Positions 17,215 to 25,408 of a stretch of DNA of 64,000 bases are shown here, one piece after another (the stretch's first letter is position 1; every line of letters starts with the position of its first letter). This DNA comes from Acidovorax soli. Its GTDB lineage: Bacteria; Pseudomonadota; Gammaproteobacteria; Burkholderiales; Burkholderiaceae_C. The DNA lies in assembly GCF_014207955.1 (NCBI RefSeq), contig NZ_JACHLK010000002.1:248001-312000 (forward strand), in the 5' to 3' direction. The notes below the pieces were generated by a model. That model made no database searches, had not been told where the DNA came from, and saw nothing but the letters and a program-made list of their open reading frames with translations. The position numbers and the translations under genes are program-made.

Positions 17215-18804
17215 TCAGGCGGGGGATGCCTGCCGGGCTGCCGTTGCGGGCAGGGGCAGTTCCGCCCAGGCGCGCAGCACGGCATAGCTGCGCCAGGGGC
17301 GCCAGGCGGCCGAGGCCTCGGTGGCGGCGCGGGCCGGGTGCTTCTGGCCCTGCACGCCCAGGGCCTTGTGCAGCGCCACGTCGCCGGCCGGGAAGGCGTC
17401 GGGCCAGCGCAGCACGCGCATGGCGATGTATTGCGCCGTCCAGTCGCCGATGCCGGGCAGGGCGCACAGGGCGGTGGTGGTCGCGGCCACATCGGCGCCC
17501 GCATGCAGGGCCAGGGCGCCGCTGTCCACCGCGCGCGCCAGCGCCACGATGGCCGCCTGGCGCTGGCGCACGATGCCCATCTGGCCCAGGGTGTCGCCCT
17601 CGGCCCGGGCCAGTACGGCGGGCGGGGGGAACAGGCGGCTGAGCTCAGGCCAGGGCGTCTCGATGGGCTCGCCCAGGCGCTCCACCAGGCGCTGGCCCAG
17701 GGTGCGGGCGGCGGCCACGGTGATCTGCTGGCCCAGCACGGCCCGCACGGCCAGCTCGAAGCCGTCGAAGGCGCCAGGCACGCGCAGGCCGTCGCCTTCG
17801 GGAAAGCGCTGGTGCAGCACGGCATTGATGGCGCCCGGGTCGGCATCCAGGTCCAGCATGGCGCGCACCCGCGCGATCACCACGGGCAGCACCGGGTACA
17901 GGCTGTCGCTGGTCTGCAGCAGCACCTGGTGGCGGGTGGTGTCGAAGCGCGCGCTGAGCCAGCCGGTCACTTCCATGGCTCCCGTCACGGCGGGCGACAG
18001 GCGCACCGTGCGCCGCAGGGCGGGGGCGCCATCGCCTTCCTGCTGCACCCATTCCACGCCCAGGAAACGGCGCCGCTCGAAGAAGGCCAGCAGCGCCGGT
18101 ACATCCAGCGGCGGGCGGTAGGCCAGGCGCAGCGTGCCCGTGCGGGTGGCGCCCTGGGCACTGCCGCTTTTGCGCAGCTGGCTGGGGTTCAGGCCGTAGT
18201 GTTCGGCAAAGGCCGCATTGAAGCGGCGCACGCTGCCAAAGCCGCTGGACAGCGCCACCTGGGTGACGGGCAGCGGTGTATCGGTCAGCAACTGCTTGGC
18301 CGTGAGCAGGCGCCGGGTCTGCAGGTACTGCAGCGGCGAGACGCCCAGGGCCGCCTCGAAGATGCGGCGCAGGTGCCGGTCGCTCACGCCCAGGCGCTCG
18401 GCCAGGCGGGCCACGGTGGCGCCCTGGCCATCGCTCGTGGGGTTGCGGGCCCAGCCCTCGGGCGCATCGAGCAGGCGCACCGCCTCGCGCACCAGGATGT
18501 CCGAGGCGTCCTGCGTCGACCAGGCCAGGGACTGGGGGGCCATCTCGGGCCGGCAGCGCAGGCAGGGGCGAAAACCCGCACTCTCGGCCTGGGCCGCCAT
18601 GGCGAAGAAGCGGCAGTTCTCGCGCCGCGGCGTGCGCACCGAGCACACGGGCCGGCAGTAGATGCCGGTGGAGGTCACCCCCGTGAAGAAGCGCCCATCG
18701 AAGCGGGCATCACGGGTCTGCAGGGCCAGGTAGCGGCCTTCGTCATCCGCCACCGTATCGGTGGTGATGGTGGGCTGGCCGGGAGAGGGCAGGGGGCTGG
18801 GCAT
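17215..18804 (-). CDS. Ada-type regulator fused to AlkA DNA-3-methyladenine glycosylase
   Basis: A 529-residue fusion of three parts. Residues about 20-95 are the Ada metal-binding domain, with Cys50, Cys54, Cys81 and Cys84 at the spacing of E. coli Ada; by analogy methyl transfer to one Cys would switch on transcription. Residues about 100-205 are an AraC-type DNA-binding domain (RRLLTAKQLLTDTPLPVTQVALSSGFGS in part). Residues about 225-520 are AlkA, with the helix-hairpin-helix LCALPGIGDWTAQYIAMRVL and the catalytic Asp in PAGDVALHK. The start at 18804 is one of two close ATGs (the other at 18831); neither has a clear ribosome site. It heads the ogt-EamA operon. Confidence 0.93.
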   Translation of the reverse strand: MPSPLPSPGQPTITTDTVADDEGRYLALQTRDARFDGRFFTGVTSTGIYCRPVCSVRTPRRENCRFFAMAAQAESAGFRPCLRCRPEMAPQSLAWSTQDASDILVREAVRLLDAPEGWARNPTSDGQGATVARLAERLGVSDRHLRRIFEAALGVSPLQYLQTRRLLTAKQLLTDTPLPVTQVALSSGFGSVRRFNAAFAEHYGLNPSQLRKSGSAQGATRTGTLRLAYRPPLDVPALLAFFERRRFLGVEWVQQEGDGAPALRRTVRLSPAVTGAMEVTGWLSARFDTTRHQVLLQTSDSLYPVLPVVIARVRAMLDLDADPGAINAVLHQRFPEGDGLRVPGAFDGFELAVRAVLGQQITVAAARTLGQRLVERLGEPIETPWPELSRLFPPPAVLARAEGDTLGQMGIVRQRQAAIVALARAVDSGALALHAGADVAATTTALCALPGIGDWTAQYIAMRVLRWPDAFPAGDVALHKALGVQGQKHPARAATEASAAWRPWRSYAVLRAWAELPLPATAARQASPA

Positions 18805-18895
18805 GGAGGGAATGATAGGTCGCGCCTGCATCCGGGCTGGCCGTTTTCGGACATATGCCCCTGCCAACGTGGTTACGATCCTTGCCTGGAGCTGC

Positions 18896-18914
18896 AGGGG
18901 GCGCCCCCTACAAT
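18896..18914 (+). promoter_or_regulatory. Candidate promoter element with GC palindrome before the phosphomannomutase gene
   Basis: A perfect 14-bp palindrome AGGGGGCGCCCCCT (18896-18909) runs directly into TACAAT (18909-18914), a good -10 match 40 bp upstream of the phosphomannomutase start. No convincing -35 is seen at the usual distance. The palindrome is placed where an operator would block or assist polymerase, but it could also be chance in GC-rich DNA. Confidence 0.35.
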
Positions 18915-18954
18915 CCAGCGCTCTGTTCCAACGCTCACTGCAAAGGCCCCCCAC

Positions 18955-20343
18955 GTGCAACCCACGCCCGCCATTTTCAAAGCCTATGACATCCGCGGCA
19001 TCGTGCCGTCGACCCTGAACGAAGAAGTCGCCCTGGGCCTGGGCCGCGCCTTTGGCTCGGCCGCCCGCGCCGAAGGCCAGACCACGGTCGCCGTGGGCCG
19101 CGATGGCCGCCTGTCCGGCCCGGCCCTGTCGGCCGCGCTGATCCGGGGGCTGGTGGAAGCAGGCATCGAGGTGATCGACGTGGGCATGGTCACCACGCCC
19201 TTGCTGTACTTTGCGGCCAGCACCCTGTGCACCAGCGGCATCCAGGTCACCGGCAGCCACAACCCGCGCGACTACAACGGCTTCAAGATGGTGCTCAATG
19301 GCCGCGCCATCTATGGAGAGGAAATCCAGTCCCTGCGCCGCACCATGGAGCAGGAAAGCTGGCAGTTGGCCGCGGGCGGCAGCGTGCGCCATGTGGATGT
19401 GCTGCCCGCCTACCGCGACCGGATCGTGGGCGACGTGAAGCTGGCCCGTCCGCTCAAGATCGTGGTCGACTGCGGCAACGGCATAGCCGGTGCCACGGCC
19501 CCGGCCATCTTCCGCGCCCTGGGCTGCGAGGTGATCGAACTGTTCTCCGAGGTGGATGGCAATTTCCCCAACCACCATCCCGACCCGAGCAAGCCCGAGA
19601 ACCTGCGCGACCTGATCGCCGCGCTGCAGGGCAGCGATGCCGAGTTGGGCCTGGCCTTCGACGGCGATGGCGACCGCCTGGGCATCGTCACGCGCGACGG
19701 CGTGAATATCTTCCCCGACCGGCAGATGATGCTGTTCGCCCAGGACGTGCTCACGCGCGTGCCCGGCGGCAACATCCTGTTCGACGTGAAGTGCACCCAG
19801 CGCCTGGCGCCGGCCATTGCGGCCGCAGGCGGCGTGCCGGTGATGTTCAAGACCGGCCACTCGCTGATCAAGGCGCGCATGAAGGAGCTCGACTCGCCCC
19901 TGGGCGGCGAGATGAGCGGCCACATCTTCTTCAAGGAGCGCTGGTACGGCTTCGACGACGGCACTTACGCGGGCTGCCGCCTGCTCGAGATCCTGAGCCG
20001 CCATGCCGACCCGAGCGCCGTGCTCAACGCATTGCCCACGAGCTTTTCGACGCCCGAGCTCAATGTCGCCTGTGCCGAGGGCGAGCCGCACCGCCTCACG
20101 GCCGAGCTGCAGGCCCTGGCGGCCGGCAGCTTCAGCGCACCGGCCCAGGTCAACACCATCGACGGGCTGCGCGTGGACTGGCCGGACGGCTTCGGCCTGA
20201 TCCGCGCGAGCAACACCACGCCGGTGCTGGTGCTGCGCTTCGAGGGGCACACCGAGGAGGCGCTCTCGCGCATCGAGGCCGCCATGCTGGCGCTGCTGCA
20301 CAAGGTCAAGCCCGATGCGCAGTTGGGCGCGGCCGCCCACTGA
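18955..20343 (+). CDS. Phosphomannomutase/phosphoglucomutase
   Basis: Interconverts hexose 1- and 6-phosphates for LPS and exopolysaccharide precursors (AlgC/ManB type). The 462 residues begin at a GTG codon with an aaagg site 9 bp upstream, giving PTPAIFKAYDIRGIVP, the usual N-terminus. The catalytic phosphoserine lies in TGSHNPRDYNGFK, the metal loop in DGDGDRLGIV, the sugar-binding loop in GEMSGHIFFKERW and the phosphate-binding loop at RASNTTPVLVLRFEG. It is the first of three same-strand genes ending with waaA, consistent with envelope polysaccharide work. The symbol (manB or algC) is left open because activity with both sugars cannot be told from sequence. Confidence 0.93.
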   Translation: MQPTPAIFKAYDIRGIVPSTLNEEVALGLGRAFGSAARAEGQTTVAVGRDGRLSGPALSAALIRGLVEAGIEVIDVGMVTTPLLYFAASTLCTSGIQVTGSHNPRDYNGFKMVLNGRAIYGEEIQSLRRTMEQESWQLAAGGSVRHVDVLPAYRDRIVGDVKLARPLKIVVDCGNGIAGATAPAIFRALGCEVIELFSEVDGNFPNHHPDPSKPENLRDLIAALQGSDAELGLAFDGDGDRLGIVTRDGVNIFPDRQMMLFAQDVLTRVPGGNILFDVKCTQRLAPAIAAAGGVPVMFKTGHSLIKARMKELDSPLGGEMSGHIFFKERWYGFDDGTYAGCRLLEILSRHADPSAVLNALPTSFSTPELNVACAEGEPHRLTAELQALAAGSFSAPAQVNTIDGLRVDWPDGFGLIRASNTTPVLVLRFEGHTEEALSRIEAAMLALLHKVKPDAQLGAAAH

Positions 20344-20383
20344 GTCCGGGGCCTCTCCCCCTCCTTTTTCGAACGCGCTTTCC

Positions 20384-21163
20384 TTGACTACTCTCTTGTC
20401 TCCCTTGCTGCGCGTCGCCGCGGCGCAATCGATTTCCGTGCCTGGCCAGGTGCAGGCCAATGTGCAGTCGCACCTGTCCATGGTGCGCGAAGCAGCCCGG
20501 CACGGTGTGCAGCTGCTGGTGTTTCCCGAGCTTTCGCTCACCGGCTATGAGCCCGCGCTGGTCGCGGACCTGGTGCTTGGCGCCGACGATGCCGTGCTCG
20601 CGCCCCTGCGCGAAGCGGCCCGCGCCACCGGCATGGCACTGGTGGTGGGCGCCCCTGCGGCCCCGGTCACGCCGGGCGGCAAGCCCGCCATCGGCGCCTG
20701 GGTGTTCGAGGCCGATGGCAGCGCCGCCCTGTACCGCAAGCGCTACCTGCACCCCGGCGAGGAGCAGTTCGCCAGTGCCGGCAGCGAAGACTTCCATGTG
20801 CGCCCGCTCGCGGGCCAGCCCACGGCGCTGGCCGTGTGCGCCGACACCACGCACCCGGAGCACGCCCGGGCGGCTCTCGACGGCGGTGCCTTGCTGTATG
20901 CCTGCGGCTCGGTGATCTCCGAAGGCGGCTACGCCAAGGACTCCGGCCAGCTGCAGGGCTATGCCGCAGACCTCGGGCTGGCCGTGCTGATGGCCAACCA
21001 TGGCGCCTCCACGGGCGGGTACACCTGTGCGGGCCGCAGCGCTTTCTGGGCGCCTGGCGGCGAGCAGGTGGTTGCCGCCCCTGGCGTGGGAGCCTGCCTG
21101 GTCATGGCGTCCCGCGAGGGCGGTGCATGGCAAGGCCGTGTGGTCGAAATCGCCGCGCCATGA
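20384..21163 (+). CDS. Nitrilase-superfamily (carbon-nitrogen) hydrolase
   Basis: A cytoplasmic amidase-type enzyme of about 259 residues with the Glu-Lys-Cys triad of the superfamily: Glu in FPELSLTGYEP, Lys in YRKRYLHPGEE and Cys in AVCADTTHPEH. The His after Cys (where many amidases have D/R-xR-P) sets it apart and the substrate is unknown. No ATG suits the N-terminus; a TTG at 20384 giving TTLLSPLLRVAAAQSISVPG is the most likely start because the first strand RVAAAQ should lie near residue 10. It sits between phosphomannomutase and waaA with gaps of 40 and 10 bp. Confidence 0.82.
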   Translation: MTTLLSPLLRVAAAQSISVPGQVQANVQSHLSMVREAARHGVQLLVFPELSLTGYEPALVADLVLGADDAVLAPLREAARATGMALVVGAPAAPVTPGGKPAIGAWVFEADGSAALYRKRYLHPGEEQFASAGSEDFHVRPLAGQPTALAVCADTTHPEHARAALDGGALLYACGSVISEGGYAKDSGQLQGYAADLGLAVLMANHGASTGGYTCAGRSAFWAPGGEQVVAAPGVGACLVMASREGGAWQGRVVEIAAP

Positions 21164-21173
21164 GGCAACCCGC

Positions 21174-22514
21174 ATGACCACCGCGCGCGCTCTCTATTCC
21201 ATGGTCACCTGGGCGGCCCAGCCGCTGCTGCGCCGCAAGCTGCGCCGCCGCGCCGCCGCCGAGCCCGGCTATGCCGTTGCGGTGGGCGAGCGCTTTGGCC
21301 GCTACCCGCAGCCCATCGACAGCCTGGTGCTGCACAGCAGCACCGATCCGCTGGGCCAGTTCGTCTGGATCCATGCGGTGTCGCTGGGCGAGACCCGCGC
21401 TGCCGCCATCCTGCTGGCCGAGCTGCGTGCGCAACTGCCCGGCATGCGCCTGCTGCTCACGCATGGCACGGCCACGGGCCGGGCCGAGGGAGAAAAGCTG
21501 CTGCAGGCCGGTGATGTGCAGGTCTGGCTGCCCTGGGACACGCAGGGTGCCGTGCTGCGCTTCCTGCGCCAGTTCCGCCCGGCCATTGGCATCCTGATGG
21601 AGACCGAGGTCTGGCCCAACCTGGTGGCCGCCTGCCGCCGGCGCGGTGTGCCGCTGGTGCTGGCCAATGCCCGTTTCAACGAACACTCGCTGCGCAAGGC
21701 GCGGCGGGTGTCGCCGCTGGCGCGCCCGGCCTATGGGGCTCTCGCGGCCGTGTACGCCCAGACCGAGGACGATGCCGATCGCCTGCACGCCATCGGCGCG
21801 CAGGTGCACGGCGTGTTCGGCAACCTCAAGTTCGACGTGGTGCCCGACGTGGCCCAGCTCGAGCTCGGGCGTGCCTGGCGCGTACAGGCGCTGCGCCCCG
21901 TGGCCATGCTGGCCAGCAGCCGTGAAGGCGAAGAGGCGCTGTGGCTGGACGCGATCCGCGCCTGGAGCACCTCGCGCACCGATGCGGCGCAGCCCGTGCA
22001 GTGGTTGATCGTGCCGCGGCATCCACAGCGCTTCGACGCGGTGCAGCAGCTGCTCGAGGCCGCCGGCCTCACGGTGTCGCGTCGCAGCACCTGGAGCCTG
22101 CTGCCCGAGCCGGCCGATGTGTGGCTGGGTGACTCGCTGGGCGAGATGGCCCTGTACTACGGCATGGCCGATGTGGCGCTGCTGGGCGGCAGCTTCGCGC
22201 CGCTGGGCGGGCAGAACCTCATCGAGGCAGCAGCCTGCGGCTGCCCCGTGGTGCTGGGCCCGCACACCTTCAATTTTGCCGAGGCCGCCGAACTGGCCTG
22301 CGCCGCCGGTGCGGCGCAGCGCGTGCCCGACCTCACGGCCGGCGTCGCGCAGGCCGTGCAGCTGGTGCGCGACCCGGCACAGCAGGCGGCCGCTAGCGAG
22401 CGCGCGACCCGCTTTGCGCGCCAGCACCGGGGCGCCGCCCGCGCCACCGTGCGTGAACTGCTGCAATTGGTGCGCCGGCGCACGGTGGGACGCTTCGAAG
22501 ACTCTGATGTTTGA
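21174..22514 (+). CDS. waaA: 3-deoxy-D-manno-octulosonic acid (Kdo) transferase
   Basis: Transfers Kdo from CMP-Kdo to lipid IV-A in lipopolysaccharide core synthesis, at the inner face of the cytoplasmic membrane. The 446 residues begin with a weakly hydrophobic anchor (ALYSMVTWAAQPLL) and contain family motifs GERFGRYP, IWIHAVSLGE-type segment VWIHAVSLGETRAA, LLTHGTATGR, the MELEVWPN-type METEVWPNLV, the ANARFNEHSLRK motif and the C-terminal GGSFAPLGGQNLIEAAACG that binds the nucleotide sugar. It starts 10 bp after the nitrilase-like gene. A repeat element begins at its stop codon. Confidence 0.94.
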   Translation: MTTARALYSMVTWAAQPLLRRKLRRRAAAEPGYAVAVGERFGRYPQPIDSLVLHSSTDPLGQFVWIHAVSLGETRAAAILLAELRAQLPGMRLLLTHGTATGRAEGEKLLQAGDVQVWLPWDTQGAVLRFLRQFRPAIGILMETEVWPNLVAACRRRGVPLVLANARFNEHSLRKARRVSPLARPAYGALAAVYAQTEDDADRLHAIGAQVHGVFGNLKFDVVPDVAQLELGRAWRVQALRPVAMLASSREGEEALWLDAIRAWSTSRTDAAQPVQWLIVPRHPQRFDAVQQLLEAAGLTVSRRSTWSLLPEPADVWLGDSLGEMALYYGMADVALLGGSFAPLGGQNLIEAAACGCPVVLGPHTFNFAEAAELACAAGAAQRVPDLTAGVAQAVQLVRDPAQQAAASERATRFARQHRGAARATVRELLQLVRRRTVGRFEDSDV

Positions 22515-22710
22515 AGTGAACACCCCCTGAGGCGCTTCGCGCCTTCCCCCTCTCTCTCCTCGCTACGCGAGTCGGGAGGGGGACGCCCCCAGCGCATGCG
22601 CTGGATACGCCGCCTTCGCGGCGGGGCGGCCCTTGCGCGGGGGCACTGGCTTGGGCCGCGCCAGTTTCATGCGTCGCGGGTGGCGCTTTGCGCAATGAAT
22701 AGCTGATACG
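22512..22710 (+). repeat. Dispersed intergenic repeat, copy 1
   Basis: The sequence starting at the waaA stop codon (TGAAGTGAACACCCCCTGAG) is closely matched at 59564 and partly at 61252. Shared blocks include CCCCCTGAGKCGCTKCGCGCC, a GGGAGGGGGACGCCCCC block, GGCGGGGCGGCCCTTGC and CCGCGCCAGTTT; copies 1 and 2 also share the end around GCGCAATGRATARCTGATAC. It holds several inverted repeats, for example CCCCCT/AGGGGG and GCCGC-CTTC-GCGGC. It codes for nothing recognisable. It may act in transcription termination or be a miniature mobile element. Confidence 0.85.
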
Positions 22711-22850
22711 ACTCCGCCTTCAACCGTCGAACGTCGTGGTCCGCCTTGCCGTGCTACAGCACTGTCTAGGGCTTCTCGCATGGTTGTACGGTCGAACGCA
22801 AATCCGTATGAGCTGCTGTGAGCGGCTGACCCGATGTCCCTGACCGGGGC
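22711..22850. other. Intergenic stretch with no recognised feature
   Basis: With the repeat before it and the regulatory repeats after it, this makes up the 440-bp gap between waaA and the acylase gene. It contains GTCGAACG twice (near 22735 and 22793) but no gene, promoter or RNA that I can defend. A short minus-strand reading frame across the gap translates the repeat and is rejected. Confidence 0.5.
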
Positions 22851-22905
22851 CTTCAGCATTTCTTCAGCCAGGCTTCACCTTGCGCGAAGCCTGGCTTCCT
22901 ATCGT
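22851..22905 (+). promoter_or_regulatory. Tandem CTTCAG-N5 repeats, 11-bp inverted repeat and -10 before the acylase gene
   Basis: CTTCAG (22851), CTTCAG (22862) and CTTCAC (22873) recur at exactly 11 bp, the layout of an OmpR/PmrA-type response-regulator box. A perfect 11-bp inverted repeat overlaps it (AGCCAGGCTTC at 22866-22876 and GAAGCCTGGCT at 22886-22896). TATCGT at 22900-22905 is a possible -10, 21 bp after the last repeat. The acylase ATG is at 22955. The same repeat occurs before the nearby two-component genes. Confidence 0.55.
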
Positions 22906-22954
22906 GCCGGGAGACCGCAGCAAAGGGCTGCGGTCGACTCCAACCAGGTACGAC

Positions 22955-25381
22955 ATGAATCTTCAGAATTTGCATTCCCGGCCCTCGGCGCAGGCTGGCA
23001 CCCCAGGGCGCCGCCGGGTCTGGTGGCTGGGCCTTGGCATCGGCACCGCCGCGGCACTGGCCGCGTGTGGCGGTGGTGGTGGGACGGAGGGCGGCAGTGC
23101 CGGCGGCGGCTACAAGGCCGAGATCCGCCGCACCGCCCATGGCATTCCCCACATCGAGGCCGAGGACGAAAAAGGCATCGGCTACGGGGTGGGATATGCC
23201 TATGCCCAGGACAATTTCTGCCTGCTGGCGGAGCACTTCGTCACCGTGCGGGGCGAGCGTTCGCGCTATTTTGGCGCGGGGGACGCGCCCGAAGCGGGGC
23301 AGGGCACGCTGGCCTCCAACCTCACCTCCGACCTGTTCTACCGCTACCACAACGATGAGGCCCAGTTGCGGGCCGCATGGAGTGCCTACAGCGCACCGGT
23401 CAAGTCGCTGTTCAAGGGCTTTGCCGCGGGCTACAACCGCTACCTGCGCGAAACCGGGGCCGCAGGCCTGCCGGCGGATTGCAAGGGCCAGGCCTGGGTG
23501 CGGGCGGTGGACGACACCGACCTGGTGCGCCTGATGCGCGACTATGGGGCCATGAACGGCATCGCCGACATGGCGCCCTTCCTCGCCCAGGCCGCGCCAC
23601 CCGGACGCGGCAGCCAGGCCGCGCAGGCCTCCAGGCATGCCCCGTCACTGCAGTCCCTGCTGCGCAAGCCCGTCACGGGCAGCAATGCCATGGCGTTGGG
23701 CAGCGACGCCACCGACAACGGGCGCGGCCTGCTGCTGGGCAACCCCCATCTCCCCTGGAACGGCGTGATGCGCATGTACCAGCTGCACCTGCGCATTCCC
23801 GGCCGCATGGATGTGATGGGCGCAAGCCTGCCCGGCCTGCCGATGGTGGGAATCGGCTTCACCCGCGATTTCGCCTGGACGCACACCACCAACACGGCGG
23901 CGCGCATCGCCTTCCACCAGTTGCAGCTGGACCCGGCCGACCCCACCCGCTACGTGGTGGATGGCCGCAGCAAGCCCATGGAGCGCAAGGCCTTGCGGGT
24001 GGAGGTGCTGCAGCCCGACGGGCGCATTGCGGTGCATGAGCACACCTACTACGCCACCGACTTCGGCACGGTCATTGCCCACCCGCAACTGCCCTGGGAC
24101 AGCCGCCATGCCTATGCCGTGCGCGATGCCAACACCGACAACCACCGCCTGGCGGACCAGTGGCTGGCCATGAACCAGGCTGGCTCGCTCGCCGAGATGA
24201 AGGAGGCGGTGCTGCGCATCGTGGGCAACCCCTGGAACAACACGCTGGCGGTGGATGCCGCGGGGCGCGCCCTGTTCATGAGCGCAACGCCCACGCCCAA
24301 TGTCTCTGCGCAACTGCTGCAGGACTGCCGCCCGGCCTCCACGGATGAAGCCCTGGCCGAGTTGCCGGCCGCGCTGCTGCGTGGCGACACGGCCCGCTGC
24401 CAGTGGGCGAGCGACCCCGCGGCGCCGCAGCCCGGCATCTTCGCCGGCCGCAGCCTGCCCGTGCTGGAGCGGCGCGACTATGTGCACAACGCCAACGACA
24501 GTGCCTGGCTGACCAACCCCGCGGCGCCACTCACGGGCTTTTCACCGCTGCTCAGCGTGGCGGACGCACCGCAGGGCTTGCGCACCCGCCAGGGCCTGGC
24601 CTGGCTGCAGGCCGCGCTGCAGCCACGCAATGGCCTGCCCACCCGGCGCGTGTCGCAGGACCAGGTGCAGGCCATGGTGCTCGACAACCGCTCTTACCTG
24701 GCCGAGCTGGTGCTGGACGACATGCTTTCGCTGTGCCCCGGGGGCAGCCGCATGGGCGCCCCCTCTGCCGAGCTGCGCCAGGCCTGCTCGGCGCTTGCCG
24801 CCTGGGACCGGACCGCCGGCCTCGATGCCGGCATCGGCTATGGCTATCTGGAAGACTTTGCGCTGTCGTTCCTGGGGTTGGCGCCCGACGTCTGGCGCGT
24901 GGCCTTCGATCCTGCCGATCCGGTGAACACCCCGCGCGGCCTGCGCGTGGAACAGCCCGCGGTGGCCGAGCAGGTCCGCGCGGCGATGGAGGCGGCCGTG
25001 CGCAACGTGGCCGCGCGCGGCTGGGCGCCGGGCCAGCGCTGGGGTGACATCCAGGGGGTGACACGGGGCGGGCGCCGCATCCCCGTGCCGGGCGGGGTGG
25101 AGGAGCTGGGCATCTACAACGTCGTGGGGAGCCTCGATACCACGGGCAATGGCCAGCGTGAAGCCTTGCTGGGCACGAGCTACCTGCAGGCGGTGGGGTT
25201 CACGGCCGAAGGGCCGCGCGCCCGGGCGATCCTGGCCTACTCGCAATCCTCCAACCCGGCTTCCGCCTGGTCTGCCGACCAGACCGAGCGCTTTGCCCGG
25301 CGCGAATGGGTCGATCTGCCCTTCACGCGCGCGCAGATCGATGCCCAGCCCGGGGTATCGCGCAGTGTGATCGCGGAGTGA
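22955..25381 (+). CDS. Penicillin-acylase-family N-terminal nucleophile hydrolase, lipoprotein
   Basis: An 808-residue amidase precursor of the family that includes penicillin G acylase, aculeacin acylase and the acyl-homoserine-lactone acylases PvdQ and QuiP. The signal has a lipobox LAAC (Cys38), so it should be a lipoprotein facing the periplasm or surface. Residues 50-235 form the alpha chain (AHGIPHIEAEDEKGIGYGVGYAYAQDN in part). Autocatalytic cleavage should occur before Ser243 in TGSNAMALG, the new N-terminal nucleophile, and the conserved GNPHLPW and FTRDFAWTHT segments follow. Two Cys-rich insertions are present. The substrate is not set by sequence; acyl-homoserine lactones are one option. 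Promoter repeats link it to the two-component system downstream. Confidence 0.88.
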   Translation: MNLQNLHSRPSAQAGTPGRRRVWWLGLGIGTAAALAACGGGGGTEGGSAGGGYKAEIRRTAHGIPHIEAEDEKGIGYGVGYAYAQDNFCLLAEHFVTVRGERSRYFGAGDAPEAGQGTLASNLTSDLFYRYHNDEAQLRAAWSAYSAPVKSLFKGFAAGYNRYLRETGAAGLPADCKGQAWVRAVDDTDLVRLMRDYGAMNGIADMAPFLAQAAPPGRGSQAAQASRHAPSLQSLLRKPVTGSNAMALGSDATDNGRGLLLGNPHLPWNGVMRMYQLHLRIPGRMDVMGASLPGLPMVGIGFTRDFAWTHTTNTAARIAFHQLQLDPADPTRYVVDGRSKPMERKALRVEVLQPDGRIAVHEHTYYATDFGTVIAHPQLPWDSRHAYAVRDANTDNHRLADQWLAMNQAGSLAEMKEAVLRIVGNPWNNTLAVDAAGRALFMSATPTPNVSAQLLQDCRPASTDEALAELPAALLRGDTARCQWASDPAAPQPGIFAGRSLPVLERRDYVHNANDSAWLTNPAAPLTGFSPLLSVADAPQGLRTRQGLAWLQAALQPRNGLPTRRVSQDQVQAMVLDNRSYLAELVLDDMLSLCPGGSRMGAPSAELRQACSALAAWDRTAGLDAGIGYGYLEDFALSFLGLAPDVWRVAFDPADPVNTPRGLRVEQPAVAEQVRAAMEAAVRNVAARGWAPGQRWGDIQGVTRGGRRIPVPGGVEELGIYNVVGSLDTTGNGQREALLGTSYLQAVGFTAEGPRARAILAYSQSSNPASAWSADQTERFARREWVDLPFTRAQIDAQPGVSRSVIAE

Positions 25382-25408
25382 GGGGGCGGCATGCCGGCAC
25401 CAGGCGGA

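Noticed and set aside
22512..22710. Possible insertion sequence remnant
   Set aside because: No transposase fragment, target-site duplication or terminal inverted repeat pair could be shown; it is reported only as a dispersed repeat.
22563..22859. Minus-strand frame of 98 codons in the waaA-acylase gap
   Set aside because: About half of it translates the intergenic repeat, and no conserved segment or ribosome site supports it.
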